Part shown: one piece after another, positions 1-6,996 of the stretch | Layout of the letters: every line of letters starts with the position of its first letter | Numbering within the stretch: position 1 is the stretch's first letter | Assembly (NCBI GenBank): GCA_024635735.1 | Contig: JAGXII010000044.1 | Span: forward strand, 1 to 8,170 | Source: Christiangramia sp. | GTDB taxonomy: Bacteria > Bacteroidota > Bacteroidia > Flavobacteriales > Flavobacteriaceae | Direction: 5' to 3' | Length of the DNA: 8,170 bases | The notes under the pieces: model-generated | What the model was told of the DNA's origin: nothing | The model's database searches: none | The model's input: only the letters and a program-made list of their open reading frames with translations | Translations under genes and position numbers: made by a program

Positions 1-1
1 A

Positions 2-412
2 AGAGTGGTGTGGTTTGCCTCCCTTCTTCTTTTTACTGGCTATGCCATCAGAATCATTCCCATTTTTATAAATCATTATCAAAACGGTTCGGGCTTTACG
101 GCTACTAAATTTTCTCAATCTGAAGTTTTAGCCTTTACCATGAGCGGGAATTATTCGTCAAAAGAATTAATTGTAAATGACAATTTTATCTTCAGAATCC
201 ACGGCAACAATATGAATCTTCAAAATTTACCTTTTGACGGTGGTTTGAAGGGAATTGAAGAGGTAAAACAAAAATTGGCAGCAAAGGAGGCAGTTCTTGT
301 TTATCTGGATCATGTGAACTGGAGAGCCTATTTTATTGATCGGGAAGTAATTCTCAGGGAATTTGCCGAATTTAAAATCAGGAAGTTTTCTGACGGTTTC
401 ATTATAGAATAA
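2..412 (+). CDS. C-terminal part of a membrane protein, possibly a GT-C (GT39-like) glycosyltransferase (5' end outside window)
   Basis: The frame is open to the left edge, so this is the last ~136 codons of a longer gene. The GTG codons at 5-10 are probably internal valines, because an arginine codon precedes them in frame. The visible part begins with a hydrophobic stretch of about 20 residues (WFASLLLFTGYAIRIIPIFI), which looks like a last membrane helix. About 110 mostly polar residues follow, with alternating strands and helices (for example EAVLVYLDHVNW), ending in DGFIIE and a TAA. A final helix followed by a small soluble C-terminal domain is the layout of the GT-C enzyme encoded at 2772-4244, which also ends in a short 'GYVIYKIK' strand. 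This suggests a related polyprenyl-phosphate-sugar-dependent glycosyltransferase, but no catalytic motif is visible. It converges with the minus-strand operon, with 53 bases between the two stop codons. That it is a real coding end is fairly sure; the family is a guess. Confidence 0.6.
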   Translation, partial: RVVWFASLLLFTGYAIRIIPIFINHYQNGSGFTATKFSQSEVLAFTMSGNYSSKELIVNDNFIFRIHGNNMNLQNLPFDGGLKGIEEVKQKLAAKEAVLVYLDHVNWRAYFIDREVILREFAEFKIRKFSDGFIIE

Positions 413-465
413 TCATCAACCTCCTGTTTTACTCTTTTTTCGAAGAGGTGAATTAAAATGACAAT

Positions 466-1554
466 TTACATTTGAATACTAAACTCTATTGTTTTTCCAT
501 CCTCTCCCATCTTGAAGGAATAATTATAATCCTTGTACCTAAAAAGAATTTCCTTTAGCAGCATATCATTCACCTGTTTAATTGAGATGTATGGCTGAGT
601 CTGTTTTCCTAATTTCTTCTTTAACCAATACTTCATAGAAGTAAAAAAAGGATCTTCATAAAACTCAATATTTACCACCTTTCCCGCACACTGAGGTAAC
701 TCCTCTCCTAAAAAATGCTCTACATGCGCCAGAATGTTTGCCACTTTGAAAGAAAGATCGGGATTTCTTAGGAGATGTTCTTTGTGACTTTCTACAAATT
801 CTGCCATTCCCTGTTGGCGTAAGGGTTCGATTATCTTCATCTTCCTGTTTTGTAGAAAGTGGCGTTGATTAATCCTCATTATATTTTTTACCCTGGGATT
901 GCCGGTAAGGAGTTTATCTTCTGATCCTGAAAAACTCTTATGCCAGTTGTGAAGAAAAAATTCCTCACCTACTTCTTCTTTTTTGTAACCGGCATTTTCA
1001 AGTCTCGCAAAAAGATCTTCATCTTCAGCACCATAGAAATGAAAGAATTCGTCCAGGCCATTCACCTTAAGAAGTACTTCTTTTGCCGCAAGGATCATCC
1101 CGTTGACCTTTCCTATCCTTTGAGGCTTCAGATCAGCAAATTTGTAATTGCAGAATATTTTTTGTGACTCTTTTTTACTGAGATAACCCAAAGGAAAAAG
1201 AAAAAATTTGTCGTCCGCTGCCAGTCTTGTAAAAAGCGAAAGAGCTTGCGAATGAAATATAAGATCAACGTCAGCTATAAAAATAAATGGAAAATTTGCT
1301 TTTTTGATCCCGTAGTTAAGCGCCTTGCTTTTGTTCCAGAGCAAATGAGAAACTTCCAAAGGAAAAAATACGGAAAAATTATAGGAATTCAGCAGTTCTC
1401 TATAACCCTCCACTAAAGCAGCCTCACTGCCGTAATCCACAAAAACGACCTCAAAGTCTCCTGCCGATTGTCTTTGCAGAGAATCCAGCGAAGCTTTAAT
1501 GCGCTTCACATCCCGATTCCGGTTTGCATAGATGACACTAATTCTTTCCTGCAT
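466..1554 (-). CDS. GT2-family glycosyltransferase with galactosyltransferase-like C-terminal motif
   Basis: This is a predicted cytoplasmic GT-A-fold enzyme of 362 residues that transfers a sugar from a nucleotide donor to a growing glycan. The N-terminal strand ISVIYANRNR is followed by FVDYGS (D40), NKSKALNYGI (residues 74-83), and the metal-binding DxD as DVD (95-97, within IFIADVDLIF). The second half of the catalytic domain has the FYGAEDEDL motif (173-181), with the acidic cluster expected for the catalytic base, then LHNWHKS (201-207). The 'GxEDEDL' motif after an 'NGLDEFF' turn is typical of the C-terminal half of galactosyltransferase and chondroitin-synthase-type GT2 enzymes. The donor is probably a hexose or HexNAc but cannot be fixed. 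About 150 residues with no recognised motif follow. The ATG at 1554 comes four bases after the upstream gene's TGA, which is followed by an in-frame TAA; there is no clear Shine-Dalgarno, so translation is probably coupled. It is the last gene of the operon. Confidence 0.88.
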   Translation of the reverse strand: MQERISVIYANRNRDVKRIKASLDSLQRQSAGDFEVVFVDYGSEAALVEGYRELLNSYNFSVFFPLEVSHLLWNKSKALNYGIKKANFPFIFIADVDLIFHSQALSLFTRLAADDKFFLFPLGYLSKKESQKIFCNYKFADLKPQRIGKVNGMILAAKEVLLKVNGLDEFFHFYGAEDEDLFARLENAGYKKEEVGEEFFLHNWHKSFSGSEDKLLTGNPRVKNIMRINQRHFLQNRKMKIIEPLRQQGMAEFVESHKEHLLRNPDLSFKVANILAHVEHFLGEELPQCAGKVVNIEFYEDPFFTSMKYWLKKKLGKQTQPYISIKQVNDMLLKEILFRYKDYNYSFKMGEDGKTIEFSIQM

Positions 1555-1558
1555 ATTA

Positions 1559-2716
1559 TCAGTTGCCGGATTTCAAATTTTGTTCAATATAACAGTATTT
1601 CTCCAATACTTTTTTCTTTACCAATTCCCTCTCAAGATTTGGCTTTATCTCCCGGAGGTTGTATTCAACTCCCTTATGAAAAGTCTCCTTTTCTGAAAGA
1701 GCTTTAGCTATAAGACCTGCAATTTCATCTTCATCTTCCGAATTGCCGATTAGAAGGCCATTTTTCCCATGTTGGATCCATTCAGCTGTTGCCCCACCAG
1801 GATTGGATTGCAGAGGAAAAGCACCCATTACAATAGCCTCCAGCAGGGTATTTGGAGTACCGTCAGAAAGACTGTTCCCGATGTAAATCAGAGCCTCCCC
1901 CATTAACTTCATTACCTCGGAATGCGGCAGGGTTCCAAAAACTTCAAGTCTTTCCCAATGCTTCAATGGATTCATTTCCATATAATTAAAGACTTCATCC
2001 CCTGCACCAAAAACTTTAACCTCCAAACCTTTCAAACTTTCCCGTAGTTCCCATAGCGCCTTCAGCACTGGAATGCATCTCCCATGAAGACCCTGATACC
2101 CCTTTACCAGAATTATATTTCTTGATGCAAGAGGCTTCATCAGCCGATCTGTAGCAGAAAAGTCAAAACCTCCGCCTCCGGGAAAGACCCCCAGGAATTC
2201 TCCCGAAAACCCGTTTTCAACAGCTATCTGATAGTCTCGCCTGCAATCTGCAAACATGTAATGGAGTTCGGGCAAGGTTCGACGCATTTCCTGTACTTCC
2301 ATTTCCTTGTTTCTATAATAGTAGAGATCACTACCCCATGAGGAATAGATCCATTTAATATTTGGATGTCGCTGCATCACTTCTCTGACAGTGGCAGTAG
2401 CGAGATACATAACAAATGAATGAACCACATCCGGCTGTATTTCCAGAAGCTTTTCATTCAAAAATTTATCAAGGTCACGTTCATTTAATTTGTTTATAAC
2501 ACGAGTAACAGTTGGAGCCTTCCTTTTAAGTGAGTAACGGCCCGGAAAATCCCATCTGTATCTCCACCCGGTGATTTGATGTACAAAATCAATTTGCGGA
2601 ACCCTGGTGTCCGAATCAAAAATATCCAGCCAGTAAACTTCATGCCCGGAATTTTTCAACTGCTGTGTCCAGTTAAAAAAGTGAGGAGCGAATATGGAGA
2701 GCATTAGAATTTTCAA
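1559..2716 (-). CDS. GT4-type (GT-B fold) glycosyltransferase
   Basis: This is a 385-residue retaining-type GT-B glycosyltransferase, presumably acting on the cytoplasmic face on a nucleotide-sugar donor. The N-terminal Rossmann domain starts with KILMLSIFAPHFF, then QPDVVHSF (94-101) and SSWGSDLYYY (125-134). The linker and C-terminal domain show PGGGGFD (179-185), ILVKGYQG (202-209), KVFGAGDE (234-241) and the donor-binding segment SDGTPNTLLEA (284-294). The usual E-x7-E pair appears as D285-x7-E293, a conservative change. HGKNGLLI (316-323) is the usual late GT4 signature. The start is TTG at 2716. The next ATG, at 2704 (residue 5), would cut the first strand short, so TTG is preferred, but the ATG cannot be excluded. 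A 55-base gap, the largest in the operon, separates it from the membrane gene upstream. Acceptor and sugar are unknown. Confidence 0.88.
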   Translation of the reverse strand: MKILMLSIFAPHFFNWTQQLKNSGHEVYWLDIFDSDTRVPQIDFVHQITGWRYRWDFPGRYSLKRKAPTVTRVINKLNERDLDKFLNEKLLEIQPDVVHSFVMYLATATVREVMQRHPNIKWIYSSWGSDLYYYRNKEMEVQEMRRTLPELHYMFADCRRDYQIAVENGFSGEFLGVFPGGGGFDFSATDRLMKPLASRNIILVKGYQGLHGRCIPVLKALWELRESLKGLEVKVFGAGDEVFNYMEMNPLKHWERLEVFGTLPHSEVMKLMGEALIYIGNSLSDGTPNTLLEAIVMGAFPLQSNPGGATAEWIQHGKNGLLIGNSEDEDEIAGLIAKALSEKETFHKGVEYNLREIKPNLERELVKKKVLEKYCYIEQNLKSGN

Positions 2717-2766
2717 TGAGTCTGCAAAAGTGTAAAGTACATAATGGTTTTTAGCTTAACCTTCAT
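2713..2766 (-). other. Possible 17-codon leader ORF overlapping the GT4 start
   Basis: In the 55-base gap upstream of the GT4 gene, an ATG at 2766 opens a 17-codon frame (MKVKLKTIMYFTLLQTH). Its TGA (2715-2713) overlaps the GT4 TTG start (2716-2714) as TTGA, the same geometry as the common ATGA coupling overlap. It starts only five bases after the TAA of the upstream membrane gene. Ribosomes finishing it would be placed on the TTG, which could make a weak start usable. No recognisable Shine-Dalgarno precedes it and the peptide resembles nothing I know. A chance frame of this length is quite likely in AT-rich DNA. Confidence 0.25.
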
Positions 2767-2771
2767 TATAA

Positions 2772-4244
2772 TTATTTAATCTTGTAAATGACATAGCCTC
2801 CGACTCTCTTATGAAGAACAATTTTTTCCTGTACCAATAATTCTTGTATAAGAGGTTCAGGAGTGCTCATCTTCCTAGTATGTCCAAATTTTTTATTTTG
2901 TACTGCAATTATAAGATCTTCCGGAGATATGTTTTCTCCGATCCCTCCAGCTTTAATCAGGCTATTGGATTCCAATTTATCATATTTAGTAAATTCTAAC
3001 CATTCTGAACTCAATGTTTTAGCTTTGGGAGTGAAAACAACCGTTTTATCTGTTGTATTTATTAACTTAATTAGAGCAAGAACATCGTTTTCCTTTTCAG
3101 GCAGATAACTAAAGTATAAAACAATAGTGGAAATAAGCAGCATGAGAAAACTATTAAATCCAACTTTTGCATAACGGCTGTTTCCCGTCCACTTATTCAC
3201 TTCCATAATTCCATATCCCAGCGTCAGGTAAATACCCGGAACGAGGTAAAGGAATAAGCGATCGGAAAAGGGATACATTTTGAATGCGCTTAATGACAAA
3301 TGGATAACAACGGTAATCACATAAACCGCAATAACACCTAGAACCTTATTTTGGAAAACGCTCCTGATATATTTGAAAGTAAAGATAATGCCCACAGAAA
3401 ACCCTAAGAAAACGGGAATTCCCACCAACCAGTAACTTGAGAAAAGAAATAGTGTTATCACCTTAGCCTGAATGGCAAACCATTTAAAAAAAGAAAGATC
3501 CAGTGGCACAAATGTAGTGGACCAGTAAGCTGTCATGTAATTTCTTAGCTCTTCTGCCCCCGGCTGCTGCATAAACCAAATGAAATAAAACAGGTAAGGT
3601 ACAGGGGCTAATAAAAAGGGAAGAATAGATGTCAAATTTTTCCATTTAAAGAAGCCTTTCTTCTCAAAGAGAAAGCTCAAGACCTTGAAAATAGTCAGGG
3701 AGGCACAGAAGAAAAGGCCAACGTTACTCAGTAAACAGAAAATGCTAAAAAATATAAAGCTTATATAGTTGTTCCTGTTTTTAATAAAGTAGTTAACCGC
3801 CACAAGACCGAGAGTCAGGTCAAGAGTGTATTGCTTTAGAGTGAGAGAGTTGCCAATTACAAAGGGATTAAAGCAAAATAAAGCCAACAGAAGAATTTGG
3901 AGATAAAAAGGAAAGTAAATCTTCAATAATCGGCTAAACAAGAAAAGGGATACGCAGGAGGATAGAAAACTTAGTATTTTGAGAGAGATATAAGGCTTAG
4001 CAATGCTGCTCAAAAGCTTTTGAACAACTAGAAACAGTGGTGGGGCGCTTTGATTATAAGGTAAAGGTGTGAATACCTGTCTAAAATTGGATTGGACAAT
4101 ACTCAAGCCCAAGTTAACTTCGTCTCCATTAAAGGACCATTCGACGAACTGATAATAAAAACGCAGACAAATTCCAATCACAATAATACATAAAGGTAAA
4201 ACCTTTAGTTGTTTCTCCGTTCTACTCGTATATAACTGCCACAT
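2772..4244 (-). CDS. GT-C membrane glycosyltransferase (GT39 / ArnT-like)
   Basis: This is an integral membrane protein of about 490 residues that should transfer a sugar from a polyprenyl-phosphate carrier to a glycan, lipid or protein on the periplasmic side. Residue numbers count from a GTG at 4253. The first helix (about 18-30) leads into a periplasmic loop with NGDEVNLGLSI (42-52), where the D-E pair is the catalytic-type motif of GT39 enzymes. QSAPPLFLV (68-76), SLTLKQYTLD (136-145) and MYPFSDRLFLYLVPG (326-340) follow, all at places expected in this superfamily. About ten hydrophobic segments are visible, then a soluble C-terminal domain of ~110 residues. The chosen start is ATG at 4244: an AAGGAG lies exactly eight bases before it, whereas the GTG at 4253 would leave the AAGGAG touching the start. 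The GTG would give 493 residues and a four-base overlap with the methyltransferase gene. Its natural partner is the polyprenyl-phosphate sugar synthase encoded two genes upstream. Sugar and acceptor are unknown. Confidence 0.87.
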   Translation of the reverse strand: MWQLYTSRTEKQLKVLPLCIIVIGICLRFYYQFVEWSFNGDEVNLGLSIVQSNFRQVFTPLPYNQSAPPLFLVVQKLLSSIAKPYISLKILSFLSSCVSLFLFSRLLKIYFPFYLQILLLALFCFNPFVIGNSLTLKQYTLDLTLGLVAVNYFIKNRNNYISFIFFSIFCLLSNVGLFFCASLTIFKVLSFLFEKKGFFKWKNLTSILPFLLAPVPYLFYFIWFMQQPGAEELRNYMTAYWSTTFVPLDLSFFKWFAIQAKVITLFLFSSYWLVGIPVFLGFSVGIIFTFKYIRSVFQNKVLGVIAVYVITVVIHLSLSAFKMYPFSDRLFLYLVPGIYLTLGYGIMEVNKWTGNSRYAKVGFNSFLMLLISTIVLYFSYLPEKENDVLALIKLINTTDKTVVFTPKAKTLSSEWLEFTKYDKLESNSLIKAGGIGENISPEDLIIAVQNKKFGHTRKMSTPEPLIQELLVQEKIVLHKRVGGYVIYKIK

Positions 4245-4249
4245 TAAGA

Positions 4250-4966
4250 TCACTCCTTTTTATGACCGATAACTATTGTAGATAAACCCAACTTATTTTG
4301 AAGCAGTTTATCAAAAAGGCTAAAAACGGGAACAAACCTGTTGTATATTTTCATCTGTCCTAACGGCACGTGCTGTTTCTTTAAGATATTACCATTAAAG
4401 TACCATCCCAGAGTACCTATAAAATTAAAATACTGTGTGTGTATTATTTCGAGGTGATTGGCTTTAAAAAGCTTTGACATTCTGGATATGTTGTATCTTC
4501 TGAAATGGCCGAGATTAATATCGAAATTATTAAATAATTTTTGATAGGAAGGAACAAGGATAATAAGATTGCCGCCTGCTTTTAAAAATTTACGGCAGTT
4601 AGCGATAGCCAGACAATCATCTTCAATATGCTCAACTACGTTCAGAGCAAAAACGGTATCAAAGTTTTGAAACAGATCCTCGTGCTTCTTGTCAAAATTT
4701 GGATCTACTAAATCAATCTGTCTTACTCCCAGCACATCCTGATCAGCATATTCTCGTTTTAGCTGTTCACAATAGGCTTCATTATAATCTGACAGCATAA
4801 GTGAGAAGCCGTCTTTCAGGAACCGATACGATATGTTACCTATACCACTGCCAATTTCCAGGACTTTCCCTTGTGCATAAGGTTTTATCGTCTCAAACAT
4901 CCACTGATTAAAATTTTCGGCAGCACTAATAGTTTCCAGCGTTTGCTTACCTACTCTATCCTCCAT
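4250..4966 (-). CDS. Class I SAM-dependent methyltransferase
   Basis: This is a soluble 238-residue Rossmann-fold methyltransferase. The SAM-binding motif I is VLEIGSGIG (35-43), with the acidic ribose-binding residue after strand 2 at D60 (LMLSDYN). Motif II is DTVFALNVVEHIEDD (103-117) and motif III is LKAGGNLIILVPS (128-140). The later GHFRRYN (153-159) and a C-terminal 'LFDKLL...GLSTIVIGHKKE' tail are typical of methyltransferases found beside polyprenyl-phosphate sugar synthases. It lies between that synthase (TAG two bases before this ATG) and the GT-C gene, so methylation of a glycan, of a lipid-linked sugar, or of the product made by these two enzymes is the reasonable inference. The substrate cannot be told from sequence. 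The ATG at 4966 has AAGGA (4974-4978) seven bases upstream, one of the better Shine-Dalgarno matches here. Confidence 0.88.
   Translation of the reverse strand: MEDRVGKQTLETISAAENFNQWMFETIKPYAQGKVLEIGSGIGNISYRFLKDGFSLMLSDYNEAYCEQLKREYADQDVLGVRQIDLVDPNFDKKHEDLFQNFDTVFALNVVEHIEDDCLAIANCRKFLKAGGNLIILVPSYQKLFNNFDINLGHFRRYNISRMSKLFKANHLEIIHTQYFNFIGTLGWYFNGNILKKQHVPLGQMKIYNRFVPVFSLFDKLLQNKLGLSTIVIGHKKE
4253..4258 (-). promoter_or_regulatory. Shine-Dalgarno AAGGAG deciding the start of the GT-C gene
   Basis: AAGGAG sits in the last lysine and glutamate codons of the methyltransferase gene, just before its TGA. It is eight bases before the ATG at 4244 and directly abuts, in fact shares a G with, the GTG at 4253. 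This spacing favours the ATG. The bases are also explained by the KKE codons, so the motif could be coincidental. Confidence 0.5.
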
Positions 4967-4968
4967 TC

Positions 4969-5691
4969 CTAGTTCCTTATGAGATTGTATCTAAAAATGC
5001 AGTAGATCGCTTTGACTCCATCCTTCCAGTTTATCTTCTTCCCTTCCTGATATGTCCTTCCATAGTATGATATCCCCACCTCATAAATTCTTACAGCAGG
5101 AATCCGACTTATTTTGGCGGTGACTTCCGGTTCAAACCCAAACCTTCTTTCCTTTAGTTTCAATGATTTAACAAAATCACTCCGGAAGAGTTTATAACCC
5201 GTTTCCATATCACTCAGGTTAAGATTCGTAAATATGTTAGAGAGCAGTGTTAGGAATTGATTCCCCAGGGTGTGCCAGAAGAAGAGTATTCTGTGAGGAT
5301 CACCTCCCTTAAACCTGGAGCCATAGACTACATCGGCATAACCTTCAATGACCGGTCTCACCAGTCGTACATATTCCCCCGGATCGTACTCCAGGTCAGC
5401 ATCCTGAATGATTAGATATTCTCCTGTTGCGTTGGCAATACCTGTATGAAGAGCCGCGCCTTTTCCCATGTTTTTTGAATGCCGGTAATATTTAATAGCC
5501 AGTTCAGGATATCTGCTTATACAGGTTACGATAGCCAAAGCTGTATTATCTGTAGAACAGTCGTCTACTATTATAATTTCTTTAGAAATATTGTTCGGAA
5601 GGAGCACCTGCCTTATCTTATGGATTACCAGGTGAATACTTTCACTCTCGTTGTAGGCCGGAATAATTACAGATAATTTTTTTAATATCAT
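4969..5691 (-). CDS. GT2 polyprenyl-phosphate sugar synthase (DPM1/DPG-synthase-like)
   Basis: This enzyme loads a sugar (mannose, glucose or similar) from a nucleotide donor onto undecaprenyl or another polyprenyl phosphate at the inner face of the membrane. Numbering from the ATG, the family motifs are: LSVIIPAYNE (6-15), IIIVDDCSTDNT (39-50), NMGKGAAL (74-81), the metal-binding QDADLEYDP (96-104), YGSRF (123-127), DMETGYKLFR (161-170), FGFEPEVTAK (184-193), and a basic tail with YYGRTYQEGKKI (209-220). The length of 240 residues with no C-terminal membrane helices matches the short DPM1-type branch. The start is ATG at 5691; a TTG at 5703 would add four residues, but ATG is preferred because the first β-strand begins at residue 5 from the ATG. 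It is followed after two bases by the methyltransferase gene and then by the GT-C gene, its presumed consumer. The sugar is undetermined. Confidence 0.9.
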   Translation of the reverse strand: MILKKLSVIIPAYNESESIHLVIHKIRQVLLPNNISKEIIIVDDCSTDNTALAIVTCISRYPELAIKYYRHSKNMGKGAALHTGIANATGEYLIIQDADLEYDPGEYVRLVRPVIEGYADVVYGSRFKGGDPHRILFFWHTLGNQFLTLLSNIFTNLNLSDMETGYKLFRSDFVKSLKLKERRFGFEPEVTAKISRIPAVRIYEVGISYYGRTYQEGKKINWKDGVKAIYCIFRYNLIRN

Positions 5692-5716
5692 GAATGGCTT
5701 CAAATAAATATTAATC

Positions 5717-6964
5717 TTAAGTTGAATGGTAAGTTAAACCATCAATTACTGACTTTAAATGTTCTGCTGATAAATATTCAACAATTTTAGTGAATTTCAT
5801 TACATTTTTTCCTCCTTTCCAGCACTTGTAAAGTTCCCCAATTAATCGAGCAATTTTTTCATCATCATCAATCTCAGACCAGTAGGGATAATCATAGCCT
5901 AAAAGCCTTCGGGCTTCGCTTTTCCCAGGCCCCAATAAAAGTATAGATTTTTCAGCAGCAATACAGTGCGGGAATTTACCGGGCAGAAAAGGGCTAATTT
6001 CAGCTTTTGCCTCGAGAATAACATTTACGGAGCTTTTTGTCTGCATCTTATACACCTGCTCAAATTCCAAATAGGATTCACTGGCAAATATGGAAGGGTG
6101 CTTTTCTGCAGCCGACTGAACACGTTCATTATTGCCTCCGATGAAGATAAGCCTGGCTTTTTCCCTGGCCTCAGGAATATTCTGAAGAAATTTTAAGAAG
6201 CCTCCTATTAAGCCTTCTGGATTTCTGGCTCCTAACAAATTCCCGGCGTGTAACAGATTAAAATTTTCCGGTTCAAAAAACGGCGGCAAGTCTATGCCCC
6301 GAACATCCAGATTAATTATTTGGTGCGGAATCACCCTTCCCGTTTTCAGAAAGCCAGGATAAAACTGTCCCATCCATTGAAGCAGTAACAGACTGGGGAA
6401 AGCAGAAAAAGCAGCTTTTTCTGAAATCTCTCTAACGAAGCTCTCTTTTATATTGTGACCCGGTTCAAACCAGGTATAAGGTTTTGGATAATGGTGCATC
6501 GGATAAGGATCATGCATGTATGCCAGCCATTTAGAGTGCAGTTCAGGTCTTTTTAACAAAGCATGATGCGGTCTGAAGCTCCCGCCTTTACTCAAAGTGA
6601 TAACAAGATCCAGATCATCATCCTGATCCTTTTTTAAAGCTTTTATTATACTATTCCTATCATTGAAGAGCGTGAAAGAAAAACCTAATTTATTCTGTAA
6701 AGGCTTGTGTAATTTAAGCTTGAAATAATCCCTTAGATATCTTTCCGTCCTGCTAAGGAAAAACAGTAAACTGCGCCGGTTTTCTTTTATTGCTCGACAA
6801 TCTATTCCGGGAAGGTGGATGTCTTTAAGAGTGTAATGATAAACTCTAAGTTCATATCCCGCCTGCTTCAGATTTTGTATAAATGCTACATTAGCCTTGG
6901 AACCACTGCTCTCATCGACATCAATAGATTCGACTATTACAAGGATTTTAGGAGAAGCTGGCAA
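5717..6964 (-). CDS. Divergent GT-B-fold glycosyltransferase
   Basis: This 415-residue protein looks like a cytoplasmic GT-B-fold (GT4-like) glycosyltransferase, though it is more divergent than the other one in the window. The N-terminal domain begins PKILVIVESIDVDESSGSK. Further on are VITLSKGGS (121-129) and a well-defined WLAYMHDPYPMHHYP (146-160), the kind of segment seen in bacteroidetes glycosyltransferases. The C-terminal domain has LLHAGNLLGARNPEG (237-251), RLIFIGGNNE (271-280), then EISPFLPGKFPHCIAAEKS (322-340), which corresponds to the donor-binding 'SPFLPxKxxEYxAxGxP' segment. Position 333 is His where Glu is usual. The only plausible start is TTG at 6964: an in-frame TAA directly precedes it and the first β-strand begins within six residues. 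No Shine-Dalgarno is visible. It lies 32 bases downstream of wecB and 25 bases before the next gene's ATG. Confidence 0.78.
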   Translation of the reverse strand: MPASPKILVIVESIDVDESSGSKANVAFIQNLKQAGYELRVYHYTLKDIHLPGIDCRAIKENRRSLLFFLSRTERYLRDYFKLKLHKPLQNKLGFSFTLFNDRNSIIKALKKDQDDDLDLVITLSKGGSFRPHHALLKRPELHSKWLAYMHDPYPMHHYPKPYTWFEPGHNIKESFVREISEKAAFSAFPSLLLLQWMGQFYPGFLKTGRVIPHQIINLDVRGIDLPPFFEPENFNLLHAGNLLGARNPEGLIGGFLKFLQNIPEAREKARLIFIGGNNERVQSAAEKHPSIFASESYLEFEQVYKMQTKSSVNVILEAKAEISPFLPGKFPHCIAAEKSILLLGPGKSEARRLLGYDYPYWSEIDDDEKIARLIGELYKCWKGGKNVMKFTKIVEYLSAEHLKSVIDGLTYHST

Positions 6965-6996
6965 TTATAAGTAGGTTTTAAGTTGTAAATCTAAAT

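Noticed and set aside
413..465. Possible bidirectional terminator between the converging genes (CTCTT at 432-436 with AAGAG at 443-447, and ACCTC at 419-423 with GAGGT at 445-449)
   Set aside because: The stems are only five base pairs, are mutually exclusive, and have no following T-run on the correct side for either strand. Some terminator is expected here but the sequence does not show a convincing one.
940..1167. Plus-strand open frame of 75 codons antisense to the terminal GT2 gene
   Set aside because: Runs opposite a well-supported gene; its residues are low-complexity reflections of the sense codons with no recognisable domain. The same applies to plus-strand frames at 1468-1707, 2863-3108, 5479-5676, 5966-6196 and 7675-7911.
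2725..2770. Internal promoter in the 55-base gap: TATAAT at 2765-2770 and CACTTTTG at 2725-2732 (minus strand)
   Set aside because: TATAAT is an E. coli-type -10 and is expected by chance in such AT-rich DNA. CACTTTTG is one base off the Bacteroidota -7 element TAnnTTTG, but has no matching TTTG/TTG element at the right distance upstream.
5692..5703. TTG at 5703 as the start of the polyprenyl-phosphate sugar synthase
   Set aside because: It would add only four residues before an ATG that already lies just ahead of the first conserved strand, and no Shine-Dalgarno supports the TTG.
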